From assembly GCA_963844235.1 (NCBI GenBank), contig CAWJNF010000003.1, positions 124,001 through 188,000 on the forward strand: DNA of 64,000 nt, given 5' to 3'. A program made the position numbers and the translations under genes. Of the stretch, positions 8,245 to 16,582 are shown in pieces. Each line of letters starts with the position of its first letter. Position 1 is the first letter of the stretch. The notes under the pieces were generated by a model. That model saw only the letters and a list, made by a program, of their open reading frames with translations, did no database searches and was not told the origin of the DNA. The stretch is from CAWJNF01 sp963844235 (GTDB taxonomy: Bacteria > Actinomycetota > Thermoleophilia > Gaiellales > Gaiellaceae).

Positions 8245-9680
8245 CCGATGGCCGTGATCAGCGAGCTCGCGCCGTCGAGCTCGTCTTCGAGGTCGCAGCG
8301 CCAGCCAACGCCGAACGGGGCCGCGACCACGCTGCCCACGTCGATCGCGCCGTCCCGGATGTCCAGCACCGCCCGTCCGTTCGGGTCGGCGGCGAACAGG
8401 TCCCCGTGGTGGCGAAGCGTCGCCTCGTCGACTCGGGCGGGTAGGCCCGGAATCGCACGGAGATAGTGGTAGCCGTTCCGCTCGGGCTCGTCGATGCCGA
8501 GCGTCGCGATCACCGCCAGGTCGGCGAGCAGGCCCACGGGACCGATCGTGGACAGATCCTCCGCGCTATAGATGAGGCGTCTTGCAGGGCTTTCTCGTCG
8601 CAGCTGCTCGATGTGGCACGCGTTGCCGATGCCCTTGAAGACGCCCTTCGAGCTCTTGAAGGCTCCGCCGTCGTAGCCCGCGTCGAGGGCGCGCGCGACC
8701 GCGTCGAGCACGTCGTCCGACTCGTCGATGATGAGCCGCGGCCGGCCGGGCCAGGCGGCGAGCCCCGTGGCGGTCTCCTCGCTCAGGGCCAGGTGCCTGG
8801 GAAGGGGCTGCTCGACGTACTCGACGCGACGGGCGAAGTCGACGGTGCCGGAACCGGCCACCAGCTCCTTCCAGAAGGCGCGCAGCGCCGGCGTGTCCGC
8901 GAACTGCTCGTTCCCGTCGAGCGTGACCCGATAGTCGCCTTCCGTGGCGCGATTCAGCACGTCTCCGACCCGAGCGAGCCGGTCGAGATCGGCACGGTGG
9001 TTGCCCCCTACCTTGACCTTGAAGCAGCGCAGGCCGTAGCGCGCGACGGAGGCCTCGAGGGTCGCGGGCAGGTCGTCGCCGGACGCCACGGCGTCCTCGC
9101 CCTCGGCGAGCGCGTCGCCGAGCCCCACCGTATGGCGAACGGCGATGCGCGTCAGCGGCCGGGCGGGCAGGAGCTCGCGCGGCTCGCATCCTGCCAGCTC
9201 CGTGTGGAGCGTCTCCAGGCGTATGCCCAGGGTGTTCGCCCGCACCGCCTCGGCGAACGGAAGGCCCCGGGCACGGCAGTGCGCGTCGATCAGCGCCCGC
9301 TCCACGAACGTCACGCCGAAGGCCGCGAGCAACGGCGAGAGGCGGGAATCGCCTCGCGGACGCTGCTCCTCGTGAACCCGCTGCCAAAGGTCGAAGACCG
9401 ATTCGTGCGCTCCGCTGCGCTCGGCGATCGAGCACGCGCTCTCGATCACGCCGATCATCTCGCGAACGTCCTCCGCGTAGGTCGTCTCCGGATTCTTCGT
9501 GAACCACTTCGGCGCGAGGTTGTCGGCCGCGAGGCCGATCTCGCGCGTACCGTCGACCTCCACCGTGACGAACAGCACGGCGTGGACGAGCTCGTTCATC
9601 TCGGCGATGCCGAACCGGAACGGGATCCGCGCCTCGACCACGGCGCCCCGCAGGCGCCAGTCGAGCAGCCGGATGCTCAT
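8241..9680 (-). CDS. enolase-superfamily enzyme (mandelate racemase / muconate lactonizing type)
   Basis: At 479 residues it is longer than usual members (about 370-400). The N-terminal capping domain covers about 1-140. The barrel carries the expected residues: a KVK motif (CFKVKVGG), the metal ligands Asp in VTLDGNEQF, Glu in EYVEQPL and Asp in LIIDESDD, and a second lysine in FKSSKGVFKG. This KxK plus late Lys arrangement is that of the muconate-lactonizing / dipeptide epimerase subgroup, so racemisation or epimerisation of an amino acid or dipeptide is plausible in this peptide-catabolic context. It starts with ATG and is 36 bases from the amidohydrolase gene. The substrate is unknown. 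Confidence 0.8.
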   Translation of the reverse strand: MSIRLLDWRLRGAVVEARIPFRFGIAEMNELVHAVLFVTVEVDGTREIGLAADNLAPKWFTKNPETTYAEDVREMIGVIESACSIAERSGAHESVFDLWQRVHEEQRPRGDSRLSPLLAAFGVTFVERALIDAHCRARGLPFAEAVRANTLGIRLETLHTELAGCEPRELLPARPLTRIAVRHTVGLGDALAEGEDAVASGDDLPATLEASVARYGLRCFKVKVGGNHRADLDRLARVGDVLNRATEGDYRVTLDGNEQFADTPALRAFWKELVAGSGTVDFARRVEYVEQPLPRHLALSEETATGLAAWPGRPRLIIDESDDVLDAVARALDAGYDGGAFKSSKGVFKGIGNACHIEQLRRESPARRLIYSAEDLSTIGPVGLLADLAVIATLGIDEPERNGYHYLRAIPGLPARVDEATLRHHGDLFAADPNGRAVLDIRDGAIDVGSVVAAPFGVGWRCDLEDELDGASSLITAIG

Positions 9681-9716
9681 GCCGGGCTGCGGCCCGCGGA
9701 CAGAACCGCGCTCACC

Positions 9717-10646
9717 TCAGTCCAGGCCGTAGACTCGCGCGGCATTCCCGCCGAGCATCTGGCCGAGACCCTCGGCCGGGATCGGGTCGAGCCCGAGCTT
9801 CGCCGCCAGGGACGGCAACGTCTCCCGGAAGAGCTCGAGGCTCGGGCCCGGAGGCGTCACCGGGAAGTCGGTGCCCCAGAGGATGCGGTCGTACGTGCAG
9901 CCGAAGCGCGGGCAACGGAGGAGATGCCGCAGCAGGAGCTCGGGCTCCTCGATCGTCGCCCAGTAGCTCACGTCGACGTAGACGTTCGTGTGCTTGGCGA
10001 CGAGGCACATGGCCTCCTCGATCCACGGCACGCCGAAATGACAGCAGATCAGTACGAGGTCTCGGAAGTCGCGCGCGACGTCGTCCAGCTGGGCGGGGTA
10101 CTGGTACTTCATGGGCGCGTCGACGAGCGTCGTCCACGACTGGTGGACGATGACCGGGATCCCGAGCTCCATCGCCTTCGCGTAGATGGGCCAGCACAGC
10201 TCGCGGTCGTCGGGGCGGTAGTGGTTGTAGGTCGGGTACAGCTTCACCGCCCGCGCCCCGAACTCGCGGACGCAGCGCTCCATCTCGCCGAGCACGGTGT
10301 CTCCCTCGTAGCGAGGGTTGACGGTCATGACGGGCAGCGTCTGGTCCGGATACTGGCTGCACACGTCGGCGATGTAGTCGTTCGACACGTGCGCGCCGGA
10401 GATCTCGCGCGTCGCCGGGTCGCGGCCGAACGTCTTCGGCTCGCGGGGCGCGACCGCGTAGAGGAAGACCTTGTCCACGCCGGCCGCGCGGTACATCTCC
10501 ATCATCCCGGGGATATCCGTGCCCTCGTACACGACCGGCGAGATGGGCTCGCCGGAGGCGCGGACGGCGGGCTCGATCACCTCCTCCAGGAACTTCGGCG
10601 ACGACCAGTCGGCGCGCGAGACGTGGGCATGGCTGTCGATGATCAT
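9717..10646 (-). CDS. metal-dependent amidohydrolase (amidohydrolase_2 type)
   Basis: This 309-residue TIM-barrel hydrolase of the ACMSD/amidohydrolase_2 kind begins with the metal-binding DSHAHVS. It then has VKLYPTYNHY (strand with the usual Lys), IVHQSW, LICCHFGVPW and LWGTDFPVTPPGPS, whose Asp is the conserved catalytic acid. Such enzymes decarboxylate or hydrolyse small cyclic or carboxylated compounds. It starts at ATG 10646 with TAGGAG a few bases upstream, a good ribosome-binding site that overlaps a CTAGATGG half-repeat. It belongs to the minus-strand catabolic run. Confidence 0.82.
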   Translation of the reverse strand: MIIDSHAHVSRADWSSPKFLEEVIEPAVRASGEPISPVVYEGTDIPGMMEMYRAAGVDKVFLYAVAPREPKTFGRDPATREISGAHVSNDYIADVCSQYPDQTLPVMTVNPRYEGDTVLGEMERCVREFGARAVKLYPTYNHYRPDDRELCWPIYAKAMELGIPVIVHQSWTTLVDAPMKYQYPAQLDDVARDFRDLVLICCHFGVPWIEEAMCLVAKHTNVYVDVSYWATIEEPELLLRHLLRCPRFGCTYDRILWGTDFPVTPPGPSLELFRETLPSLAAKLGLDPIPAEGLGQMLGGNAARVYGLD

Positions 10647-10659
10647 CGGTTCACGGCTC

Positions 10660-10670
10660 CTAGATGGTTA
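10660..10670. repeat. solo terminus of the CTAGATGG family
   Basis: CTAGATGGTTA matches the first ten bases of the MITE-like terminus. It lies between the oxidoreductase and amidohydrolase genes. The oxidoreductase stop TAA overlaps its last bases, and the amidohydrolase ribosome-binding site overlaps its first. Confidence 0.5.
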
Positions 10671-11768
10671 TCTCACGGATTGCACGAGCGGGTGGCGGCC
10701 GTCCGCGAGCGGGAGAGCCACGACCGCTCCATCCTCCACGATCGAGCGATATGCCGCCATCGTGACCTCGACGCCGAAGCGTCCCGCCCTCGCGTCGCTG
10801 TCCGGGGGGGTCGAGGTCTCGATCGCACGGGCGAGCTGCTCGAAAGGCGTCGCGGCCCGGAAGTCTCCGAGGTACTGCTCGCGGGTGAGCGTTCGTCCGT
10901 CTCGGATCACGAGGTCGTCCGAGGGCAGCACCGTGAGGTTCGCCTCTTCGAACTGAAGCTCGAGCACGCTGTGCCAGTTCCGCGGCGACAACGCGTCGGC
11001 GAGATCCATCGAGGGGAGCGAGCGCACAGGCTGCTTGCCGGCGGCGAGCACCGCGAAGAAGCGGCCGTAGTCGGCCACGATTTGCCCGAAGTTCTCGACC
11101 TCCGCCTCGCGGTACACGTCCCACGTCCTCATCCACTTGGCCTGGACGGACGCGGGGAGGCCCCAGAGGGCGACCATGTAGTCGACGGCGTAGCAGCCGA
11201 GGTTCGTCAGCTCGCCGCCGCCGGACTTCACAGGCGGGTCGAGGCGCTCCGGCCAGAAGTCGGTGAGTGGGAAGTCTGGCGAGAAGGTCATGCCGAAGCT
11301 GTGGGCATGGTGCAACGGCTCCCCGTACGCTCCGTCGCGTACCTCCGACAGCAGCTTCGCCGTCAGCGGCTCGAACCGCACGGCGACGATGTCGTGGACG
11401 AGCTGCACCCCGTGCCGCTCGACGGCAGTTTCGATCCGGTGGGCCGATTCGAGGCTCTCGCAGAACGGCTTGTTGAGGAAGACGTGCTTGCCGGCGGCGG
11501 CGGCCTGCTCGACCCAGTCGGCCTTGTCGCAGGGGTCGCAGCAGAGAGCCACGATGTCGACGCGCGGATCGTCGATCAGTGCCGCCGGGGTGGGCGCGAG
11601 CTCCATCCCGAGGGCGCGCTCGAGCGCCGGGGCTCGGCGCGGGTCCGCCTCCCAGCCCGCGACGAGCTCGACGCCGGCCTCGGCTTGGAGCGCAGCGACG
11701 ACGAACTCGCCGTGCGTGCAGCAATTGCCGAGCACGGCGACCCGGTACGGTTGCGCCGTGGCGCTCAC
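10668..11768 (-). CDS. Gfo/Idh/MocA family oxidoreductase
   Basis: This 366-residue protein has an N-terminal Rossmann domain (RVAVLGNCCTHGEF, a divergent GxGxxG in which Cys-Cys replaces Gly) and a conserved NKPF (about residue 99) whose Lys is the usual catalytic lysine. The C-terminal alpha/beta domain contains GGGELTNLGCYAVDYM, corresponding to the substrate-binding GGGxxxDxGxHxxD, here with Tyr in place of His. It is predicted to oxidise or reduce a sugar-like or hydroxy-acid substrate with NAD(P). It starts with GTG. The altered glycine loop and His-to-Tyr change suggest an unusual subfamily. Confidence 0.82.
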   Translation of the reverse strand: MSATAQPYRVAVLGNCCTHGEFVVAALQAEAGVELVAGWEADPRRAPALERALGMELAPTPAALIDDPRVDIVALCCDPCDKADWVEQAAAAGKHVFLNKPFCESLESAHRIETAVERHGVQLVHDIVAVRFEPLTAKLLSEVRDGAYGEPLHHAHSFGMTFSPDFPLTDFWPERLDPPVKSGGGELTNLGCYAVDYMVALWGLPASVQAKWMRTWDVYREAEVENFGQIVADYGRFFAVLAAGKQPVRSLPSMDLADALSPRNWHSVLELQFEEANLTVLPSDDLVIRDGRTLTREQYLGDFRAATPFEQLARAIETSTPPDSDARAGRFGVEVTMAAYRSIVEDGAVVALPLADGRHPLVQSVR

Positions 11769-11835
11769 CCGGCTGCGGTGAACGCGGCGCTGTCGCGCCG
11801 CTGCTCGGCGGGTCGCAAGCGGCCGAGCCGCCCGC

Positions 11836-13170
11836 TCAGCCGCCGGCGACGCCGCACCAGTCCATGGCGAGCACGGCGTACGTCTTGCAGGACGTGACCA
11901 GCTCGTCGATGAGGCAGTGCTCGTCGTCGGCGTGGGCGACGCGCAGGTCTCCGGGCCCGTAGCTGATCGCCGGCACGCCGCCCAGGTTCAGGAACGTCGC
12001 GTCCTCGACAGCCGCGAAGCCGTGCACCTCCGGTCGCCCCCCGAAGCGGGTTCCGGCGGCGGCGATCTCGTGTGCGTCTCCGACCGCGGTGCAGATCGCG
12101 TGGTCGGGGTCGACGGAGAAGGCCGGCCAGTTGAGCTTCCACGCGAGCACGGGTGGGTTGTCACGCAGCCAGGGATCGAGCTGCGCCGCCCGCATGACGT
12201 GCTCGGTGATCTCCTGCCTCACGTCCTCCGGGTCCTCGTCCGGGTGGTACCAGCAGCAGTAGTCGATCGTCATGAACTCGGAGATGAAGAAGGGCACGGC
12301 GACGCCCTTCGGCCCGCCGGCTACGACGCCCGGGTGAATGGTGAAATGACCCGCCGGGAAGAGCGGGTGACGCTTCGTCTGGCCCCACTCGTCCTCGAGC
12401 TGGCGGATCGCCTGGAACAGCGCCACGCCCTTGTCGATCGCGTTCACGGCCACGGAGGCGCCGAGCCCGCCGGCCCTGAAGGTATGCGCCCGCATCGCGG
12501 CGTGCGACGACTTGCCGGGCGCGGTGACCGAGAACCACCAGAGGCCCGGGCTCGCCGGTACGACCGCCAGCGGCGCCGGCGGCGAGGAGGGCTCCGAGAC
12601 GACCGCAGCGTCGGCCGTGTAGCCACGCTTGACCGTGGCGGTGACACCGCATTCGTGGTCCATGACCTCCTCCCCGACCACCGCCTCGAGGATCAGGTCG
12701 CCCTGCAGCTTCACGCCGCTCTCGACGAGCGCCCGCGCCGCGAAGGCCTGCGCGAGGATGCCCGACTTCATGTCCGTGGACCCGCGGCCCCAGACGCGGT
12801 CGCCGTCGATCTTGCCGGAGAACGGCGAGCCGCTCGTCCAGTTGGCCGGATCGCCCGGCGGCACCACGTCCGTGTGCCCGTTGTAGATGAGCGAACGGCC
12901 ACCGCCCTGTCCCTTCAGCACTCCGACCGCGTTCTCCCGGCCCGGCTCGACCGCGAAGACGTCGAGCTCGCAGCCGATCGAGCGGTAGATCTCGCCGACG
13001 AACGCGCCGACCTCACCCTCTCCGCCGACGACGTCGTCGTATACCTGGCCGGGGTACTTCGGGTTCACGCTCTCGATCCGCACGGCGGCGGAGAGCGCCT
13101 CCACGAGCTCGCGCTCGAGCGAGTCGACGCGCGCGAGCACCGCGTCGAGGAGACCGCGGTCGAGGCCCAC
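11836..13170 (-). CDS. M20 family metallopeptidase (ArgE/DapE/ACY1 type)
   Basis: This 444-residue zinc amidohydrolase/peptidase has ligand regions YNGHTDVVPPGD (His, about 98), WGRGSTDMKSG (bridging Asp, about 128), VVGEEVMDHE (catalytic and ligand Glu, about 163) and SEPSS, and a late His in HGFAAVEDATF. The dimerisation lid domain lies at about 200-320. It is a probable deacylase, acetylornithine-deacetylase-like, or a dipeptidase. It starts with GTG, whose G is shared with the TAG stop of the livM gene, so it is translationally coupled to the importer. That coupling suggests it acts on the imported compound. Confidence 0.88.
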   Translation of the reverse strand: MGLDRGLLDAVLARVDSLERELVEALSAAVRIESVNPKYPGQVYDDVVGGEGEVGAFVGEIYRSIGCELDVFAVEPGRENAVGVLKGQGGGRSLIYNGHTDVVPPGDPANWTSGSPFSGKIDGDRVWGRGSTDMKSGILAQAFAARALVESGVKLQGDLILEAVVGEEVMDHECGVTATVKRGYTADAAVVSEPSSPPAPLAVVPASPGLWWFSVTAPGKSSHAAMRAHTFRAGGLGASVAVNAIDKGVALFQAIRQLEDEWGQTKRHPLFPAGHFTIHPGVVAGGPKGVAVPFFISEFMTIDYCCWYHPDEDPEDVRQEITEHVMRAAQLDPWLRDNPPVLAWKLNWPAFSVDPDHAICTAVGDAHEIAAAGTRFGGRPEVHGFAAVEDATFLNLGGVPAISYGPGDLRVAHADDEHCLIDELVTSCKTYAVLAMDWCGVAGG

Positions 13171-14243
13171 TAGAGCCCGGGGACTTCGAGCTCGGCCGGG
13201 GTCGGAATCGGCTCGTCCTCACCGCCCGAGCGGCGTGCGCGGCGGCGCCGCACGTAGTCACGAATCTGTGCGGGCACGCCGACGAGCCCGCGGGTCGTCA
13301 GGAGCGTGACGCCGAACATGATGATCCCGATCCAGACGAAGCGCCAGGCGGGGTTGTCGAGGTCCGCGTAGGTGCGGTCGATGTACAGGAGCAGAGCCGT
13401 GCCGACGATCGCGCCCTTGGCCGAGCCGACACCGCCGACGACGATCATCGCCAGGAGCAGGAGCAGGGTGTTGAAGTCGAAGATGGTCAGCGAGACGCTG
13501 CCGTAGTAGCCGGTGTAGAAGCCCCCCACGAGGCCGAGCACGGCGGAGGAGATGATGAACACGGCGAACCGCGCTCGGACCACGTCGACGCCGAGTGCCT
13601 TCGCCACGCCCTCGCTCTCGCGAGCAGTCCGTAGGAGCAGGCCGAGCCTGCCGCCACTGACGAGGCGGTACACGATCAAGCAGAAGATGATCAGCGCCAG
13701 GCCGATGAAGAAGAGAACGTTGCGCCCGGTCTCGCTGGAGACTTGGTCTGCCCTGAGAAACTCCGTCGCACCCGCGAGCCCCACGCTCCTGCCGAACTCC
13801 TCCTGCTGCTTCACGATCGCTCGCAGCACCTCGGCGATGCCGATCGTGAAGAGGGCGAAGTACACCCCCCGCAGACGGATCGTAGGAGCCGCGATGATCG
13901 CCCCGAGCAGGGCACCGAAGCCAGCTGCGGCGAGCACCATGAGGACGACGTTGAGCGAACGCGCACCCGCGATATCGGAGCCGCCTGGAGAACCGCCGGC
14001 GATGTAGGCGGCGAGGTAGGCGCCGGCGCCGACGACGCCGACGGTCGCGAAAGAGTAGATACCGGCGGTCCCGATCACGAGCATCCACATGAGGTTGATC
14101 GAGACGTAGAGCGAAAAGATGTTCCAGTGACCGCCGAAGTTGTTGTTGTCGTAGACGACGAAGAAGAGGATCACCGCCGCCACGAGGCACCCGACCCAGA
14201 ACGTCCCGTCAACCACGTTCTTGGGGGTCAGGAGGCTACGCAC
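13170..14243 (-). CDS. livM: branched-chain-type ABC transporter permease LivM (system 1)
   Basis: This 357-residue inner-membrane permease has about ten hydrophobic segments and the LivM hallmark LSIGTAGIYSFATVGVVGAGAYLAAY-like region (about 55-80), LRGVYFALFTIGIAE, and ARESEGVAKALGVDV, the coupling-helix segment that contacts the ATPases, followed by VVGGVGSAKGAIVGT. The charged C-terminal tail (RRRRARRSGGEDEP) is cytoplasmic. It starts with GTG, overlaps the livH end by 8 bases and shares one base with the M20 gene. With LivH it forms the membrane channel of an amino-acid/amide importer. Confidence 0.9.
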   Translation of the reverse strand: MRSLLTPKNVVDGTFWVGCLVAAVILFFVVYDNNNFGGHWNIFSLYVSINLMWMLVIGTAGIYSFATVGVVGAGAYLAAYIAGGSPGGSDIAGARSLNVVLMVLAAAGFGALLGAIIAAPTIRLRGVYFALFTIGIAEVLRAIVKQQEEFGRSVGLAGATEFLRADQVSSETGRNVLFFIGLALIIFCLIVYRLVSGGRLGLLLRTARESEGVAKALGVDVVRARFAVFIISSAVLGLVGGFYTGYYGSVSLTIFDFNTLLLLLAMIVVGGVGSAKGAIVGTALLLYIDRTYADLDNPAWRFVWIGIIMFGVTLLTTRGLVGVPAQIRDYVRRRRARRSGGEDEPIPTPAELEVPGL

Positions 14244-15105
14244 GCGTGCCCTCCAGGATCCCGCCGACGCCCCGAGGCCTGACGAGCAGGACGATCGCGA
14301 TCAGCGCGAACTGCGTCAGGAGCACCCAGCTCGCATCGAGGAAGTGCAGTGTCACGGCCTCGGTGGCGCCGATCAGGAGGCCTGCGATCACGGTTCCGAG
14401 GATGCTGCCGAGGCCGCCGAGGAGGGCGACGATCAGGCCCTTCACGAGAGGGAGGTAGCCGATGTTCGGCTCCGGATAGAAGATCTGCGACAAGAGGACG
14501 GCCGCGAAGCCGCAGAGCACGCCCGAGACGATGAGAATGGCGAACGCCGCCTGCTTGCGGCCGATGCCGACGAGGGCGGCACCTTCGGGATTCTGCGTCA
14601 GCGCCCGCACTCCGAGACCGATCTTCGATTTCATGAGCCCGAGGGCGACGAGGACGATGACGACCGTAGCGCTGATGATCGCTCCGCTCTTGTCAGCGGT
14701 GATCGTTGACCCGCCCAGCTCGAACTTGGTCGTGCCGAAGAGGAAGTCGATCCCCTTGCGTTGCGGCCCGAAGACGAGCAAGTACGTGTTGACGCCGATG
14801 ATGGCAAGCCCGAGCGTGGCGATCAGCGACCGGAAGTCCCAGTTGATCTTGCCGTCGAGCGGCAGGAAGACGCTGAGGCAGATGATCAGCCCGGCGACCC
14901 CTCCGACGACGATGCCGCCGAGAAAGATGACCGAGGCGTGATCGGAGATGTTCTCCTGCGCCCACCAGGCACCGTACCCCGCCGCCGCGAACGTGACGCC
15001 GTGGGCGAGGTTGAGGAAGCCGAGCCCGGCCCAGGTGAGCGAGATGCCCAGGGCGAGCAGGGTGTAGATAGCCGCGAGGTTGACCGCGGTGACAAGCTCG
15101 GTCAT
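14236..15105 (-). CDS. livH: branched-chain-type ABC transporter permease LivH (system 1)
   Basis: This 289-residue permease starts at the ATG at 15105 (TELVTAVNLAAIYTLLALG), which overlaps the livF stop as ATGA. The open frame upstream of this ATG is only antisense-type noise. LivH features are GISLTWAGLGFLNLAHGVTFAAAGYGAWW, ALTQNPEGAALVGIGRKQA (ATPase-coupling segment) and GLIVALLGGLGSILGTVIAGLLIG. There are seven to eight membrane helices. It pairs with LivM, and the 4-base overlap indicates a single transcript. Confidence 0.9.
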   Translation of the reverse strand: MTELVTAVNLAAIYTLLALGISLTWAGLGFLNLAHGVTFAAAGYGAWWAQENISDHASVIFLGGIVVGGVAGLIICLSVFLPLDGKINWDFRSLIATLGLAIIGVNTYLLVFGPQRKGIDFLFGTTKFELGGSTITADKSGAIISATVVIVLVALGLMKSKIGLGVRALTQNPEGAALVGIGRKQAAFAILIVSGVLCGFAAVLLSQIFYPEPNIGYLPLVKGLIVALLGGLGSILGTVIAGLLIGATEAVTLHFLDASWVLLTQFALIAIVLLVRPRGVGGILEGTRA

Positions 15106-15839
15106 GTGCCGGCCGCCCCTTCCTCGCCGGCGACCGTGTCTCCTTCGGCGGAAGCCGCAGGCCCACCGTTGGGGCCGCCGCCGGCCTCGATGCCCACGAT
15201 CTGCCCGCCGTGAACGCGTACGATCCGGTCGATCCAGCCCTCGAGCAGCGACTGGTTCTGCTCGGCGAGCACGAGCGTCCCGCCAGCGAGATCGAGCTCT
15301 TTCAGGGTCGTGTAGACGCCGCTTGCGATCCCCGGGGCGAGGCCGAGCGAGGGCTCGTCGACCAGGAACACGCGCGCTTCGGACATGAGGCCTCGCCCGA
15401 GCGAGCACATGCGCCGCTCGCCTCCGGAGAGCGTGCCGGCGGCCTGGTCGAGACGCTCAGCGAGCTGCGGGAACAGGCGCAGCACCCGTTCACGCCGGCG
15501 CTTGCGCTGGCGCCAGCCTGCGGCGAAGGCGCCCGAGTCGAGGTTGTCCCGAACCGAGAGGCCGGGGAAGAGGGCGTCGCCCTGCGGGATCAGCACGACC
15601 CCCGCCCGTGCAAGTCGGTGCGCAGGCGTACGCATGATCGACTTGCCGTCGAGCTCGATCTGCCCGCGGCGCCAGTCGACGAGGCCCATGACCGAGCGCA
15701 TGAGCGTCGTTTTCCCATGACCGTTGAGGCCGACCAGCCCGACGCGCTCGCCCTGGGCGACCGCGAGATCGATGTCGTGAAGCACGCGTAGCGGCCCGTA
15801 GCCGGCAGAGAGCCCGCGAACCTCGAGAACCGTCGTCAT
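15102..15839 (-). CDS. livF: branched-chain-type ABC transporter ATPase LivF (system 1)
   Basis: This 245-residue ATPase has Walker A GLNGHGKTT (about residue 39, with His where Ala is usual), Q-loop VLIPQGDALFPGLSV, signature LSGGERRM, Walker B VFLVDEPSLGLAP and an H-loop region with LAEQNQS (Gln, as in LivF proteins, rather than His). The Gly/Pro/Ala-rich C-terminal tail of about 20 residues is not part of the fold. The start ATG at 15839 overlaps the livG stop as ATGA. Confidence 0.9.
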   Translation of the reverse strand: MTTVLEVRGLSAGYGPLRVLHDIDLAVAQGERVGLVGLNGHGKTTLMRSVMGLVDWRRGQIELDGKSIMRTPAHRLARAGVVLIPQGDALFPGLSVRDNLDSGAFAAGWRQRKRRRERVLRLFPQLAERLDQAAGTLSGGERRMCSLGRGLMSEARVFLVDEPSLGLAPGIASGVYTTLKELDLAGGTLVLAEQNQSLLEGWIDRIVRVHGGQIVGIEAGGGPNGGPAASAEGDTVAGEEGAAGT

Positions 15840-16552
15840 GCGGCCTGCGGAGCGTCGAAGTACGCCGCGCGAACGACGGGATCCTCGAACACGCTCGCCG
15901 GCGGCCCCTCCGCGATCACCGCACCGGCATCCATGACGAGCACGGTCTCGGCGACGGCGTGCAACAGCTCGAGACGGTGCTCGACGACGACCACCGCCAT
16001 GCCCGTCTCCGCGGTCACTTCTCGGATGATCGCGTCCATCTCGTCGATCTCGTCCTGCATCAGCCCCGAGCAGGGCTCGTCGAGCAGAAGGGCGGTGGGC
16101 TTGCGCATGAGCATGCACGTGAGCAGGAGCTTCCTGCGGTCGAGCGTGTCGAGGCCGCCGCAGCGAACCTCGTCGCCAGTCGTGAACCGCGCCAGCGCCC
16201 GCGCAGGCTGCACGTCGGCCGCGTCGAGCTTCGGCGACCACGCGATCCGCGCCGCTTCGAGCGTCTCGCCGATCGTCAGGTCGGTCGGCACGATCGGCGA
16301 CTGGAACGTGCGCGCCAGACCGAGGCGGGCGCGCCGGTGAACGGGAAGGCGCGTGATGTCTTGCCCGTTCAGCTCGACGTGCCCGCGGTCGGCCGGGTGG
16401 TAGCCGGTGATGACGTCGAAGAGCGTCGTCTTGCCTGCGCCGTTCGGCCCTGCCACGCCGAGGATGTGCCCGCCCTCGGCCGAGAGCGAGACCCCGTCGA
16501 CGGCCACGAAGCCCCCGTACAGGGCCCTGACGTCGGTGCAGACGAGCGACAC
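15836..16552 (-). CDS. livG: branched-chain-type ABC transporter ATPase LivG (system 1)
   Basis: This 238-residue ATPase has Walker A GPNGAGKTT (about 35), a Q-loop RTFQSPIVPTDLTI, Walker B ALLLDEPCSGL and the H-loop VVVEHRLE. The signature motif is unusual: GGLDTLDRRKLLL stands where LSYGxQRRLEIA-type motifs are found, so the Ser-Gly-Gly-type signature is degenerate, and the 20-residue insertion typical of LivG is shortened. It starts with GTG and is 30 bases after the binding-protein gene. It is probably still functional through LivF's intact signature. Confidence 0.85.
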   Translation of the reverse strand: MSLVCTDVRALYGGFVAVDGVSLSAEGGHILGVAGPNGAGKTTLFDVITGYHPADRGHVELNGQDITRLPVHRRARLGLARTFQSPIVPTDLTIGETLEAARIAWSPKLDAADVQPARALARFTTGDEVRCGGLDTLDRRKLLLTCMLMRKPTALLLDEPCSGLMQDEIDEMDAIIREVTAETGMAVVVVEHRLELLHAVAETVLVMDAGAVIAEGPPASVFEDPVVRAAYFDAPQAA

Positions 16553-16582
16553 GGCGTCGTTCAGCTTGCCTCGGTCAGCCTC

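Noticed and set aside
8466..11897. Very long plus-strand open frame opposite the enolase-superfamily, amidohydrolase and oxidoreductase genes
   Set aside because: It lies antisense to three genes with clear family motifs, has the Arg/Asp/Val-rich composition of a GC-rich shadow frame, and shows no domain.
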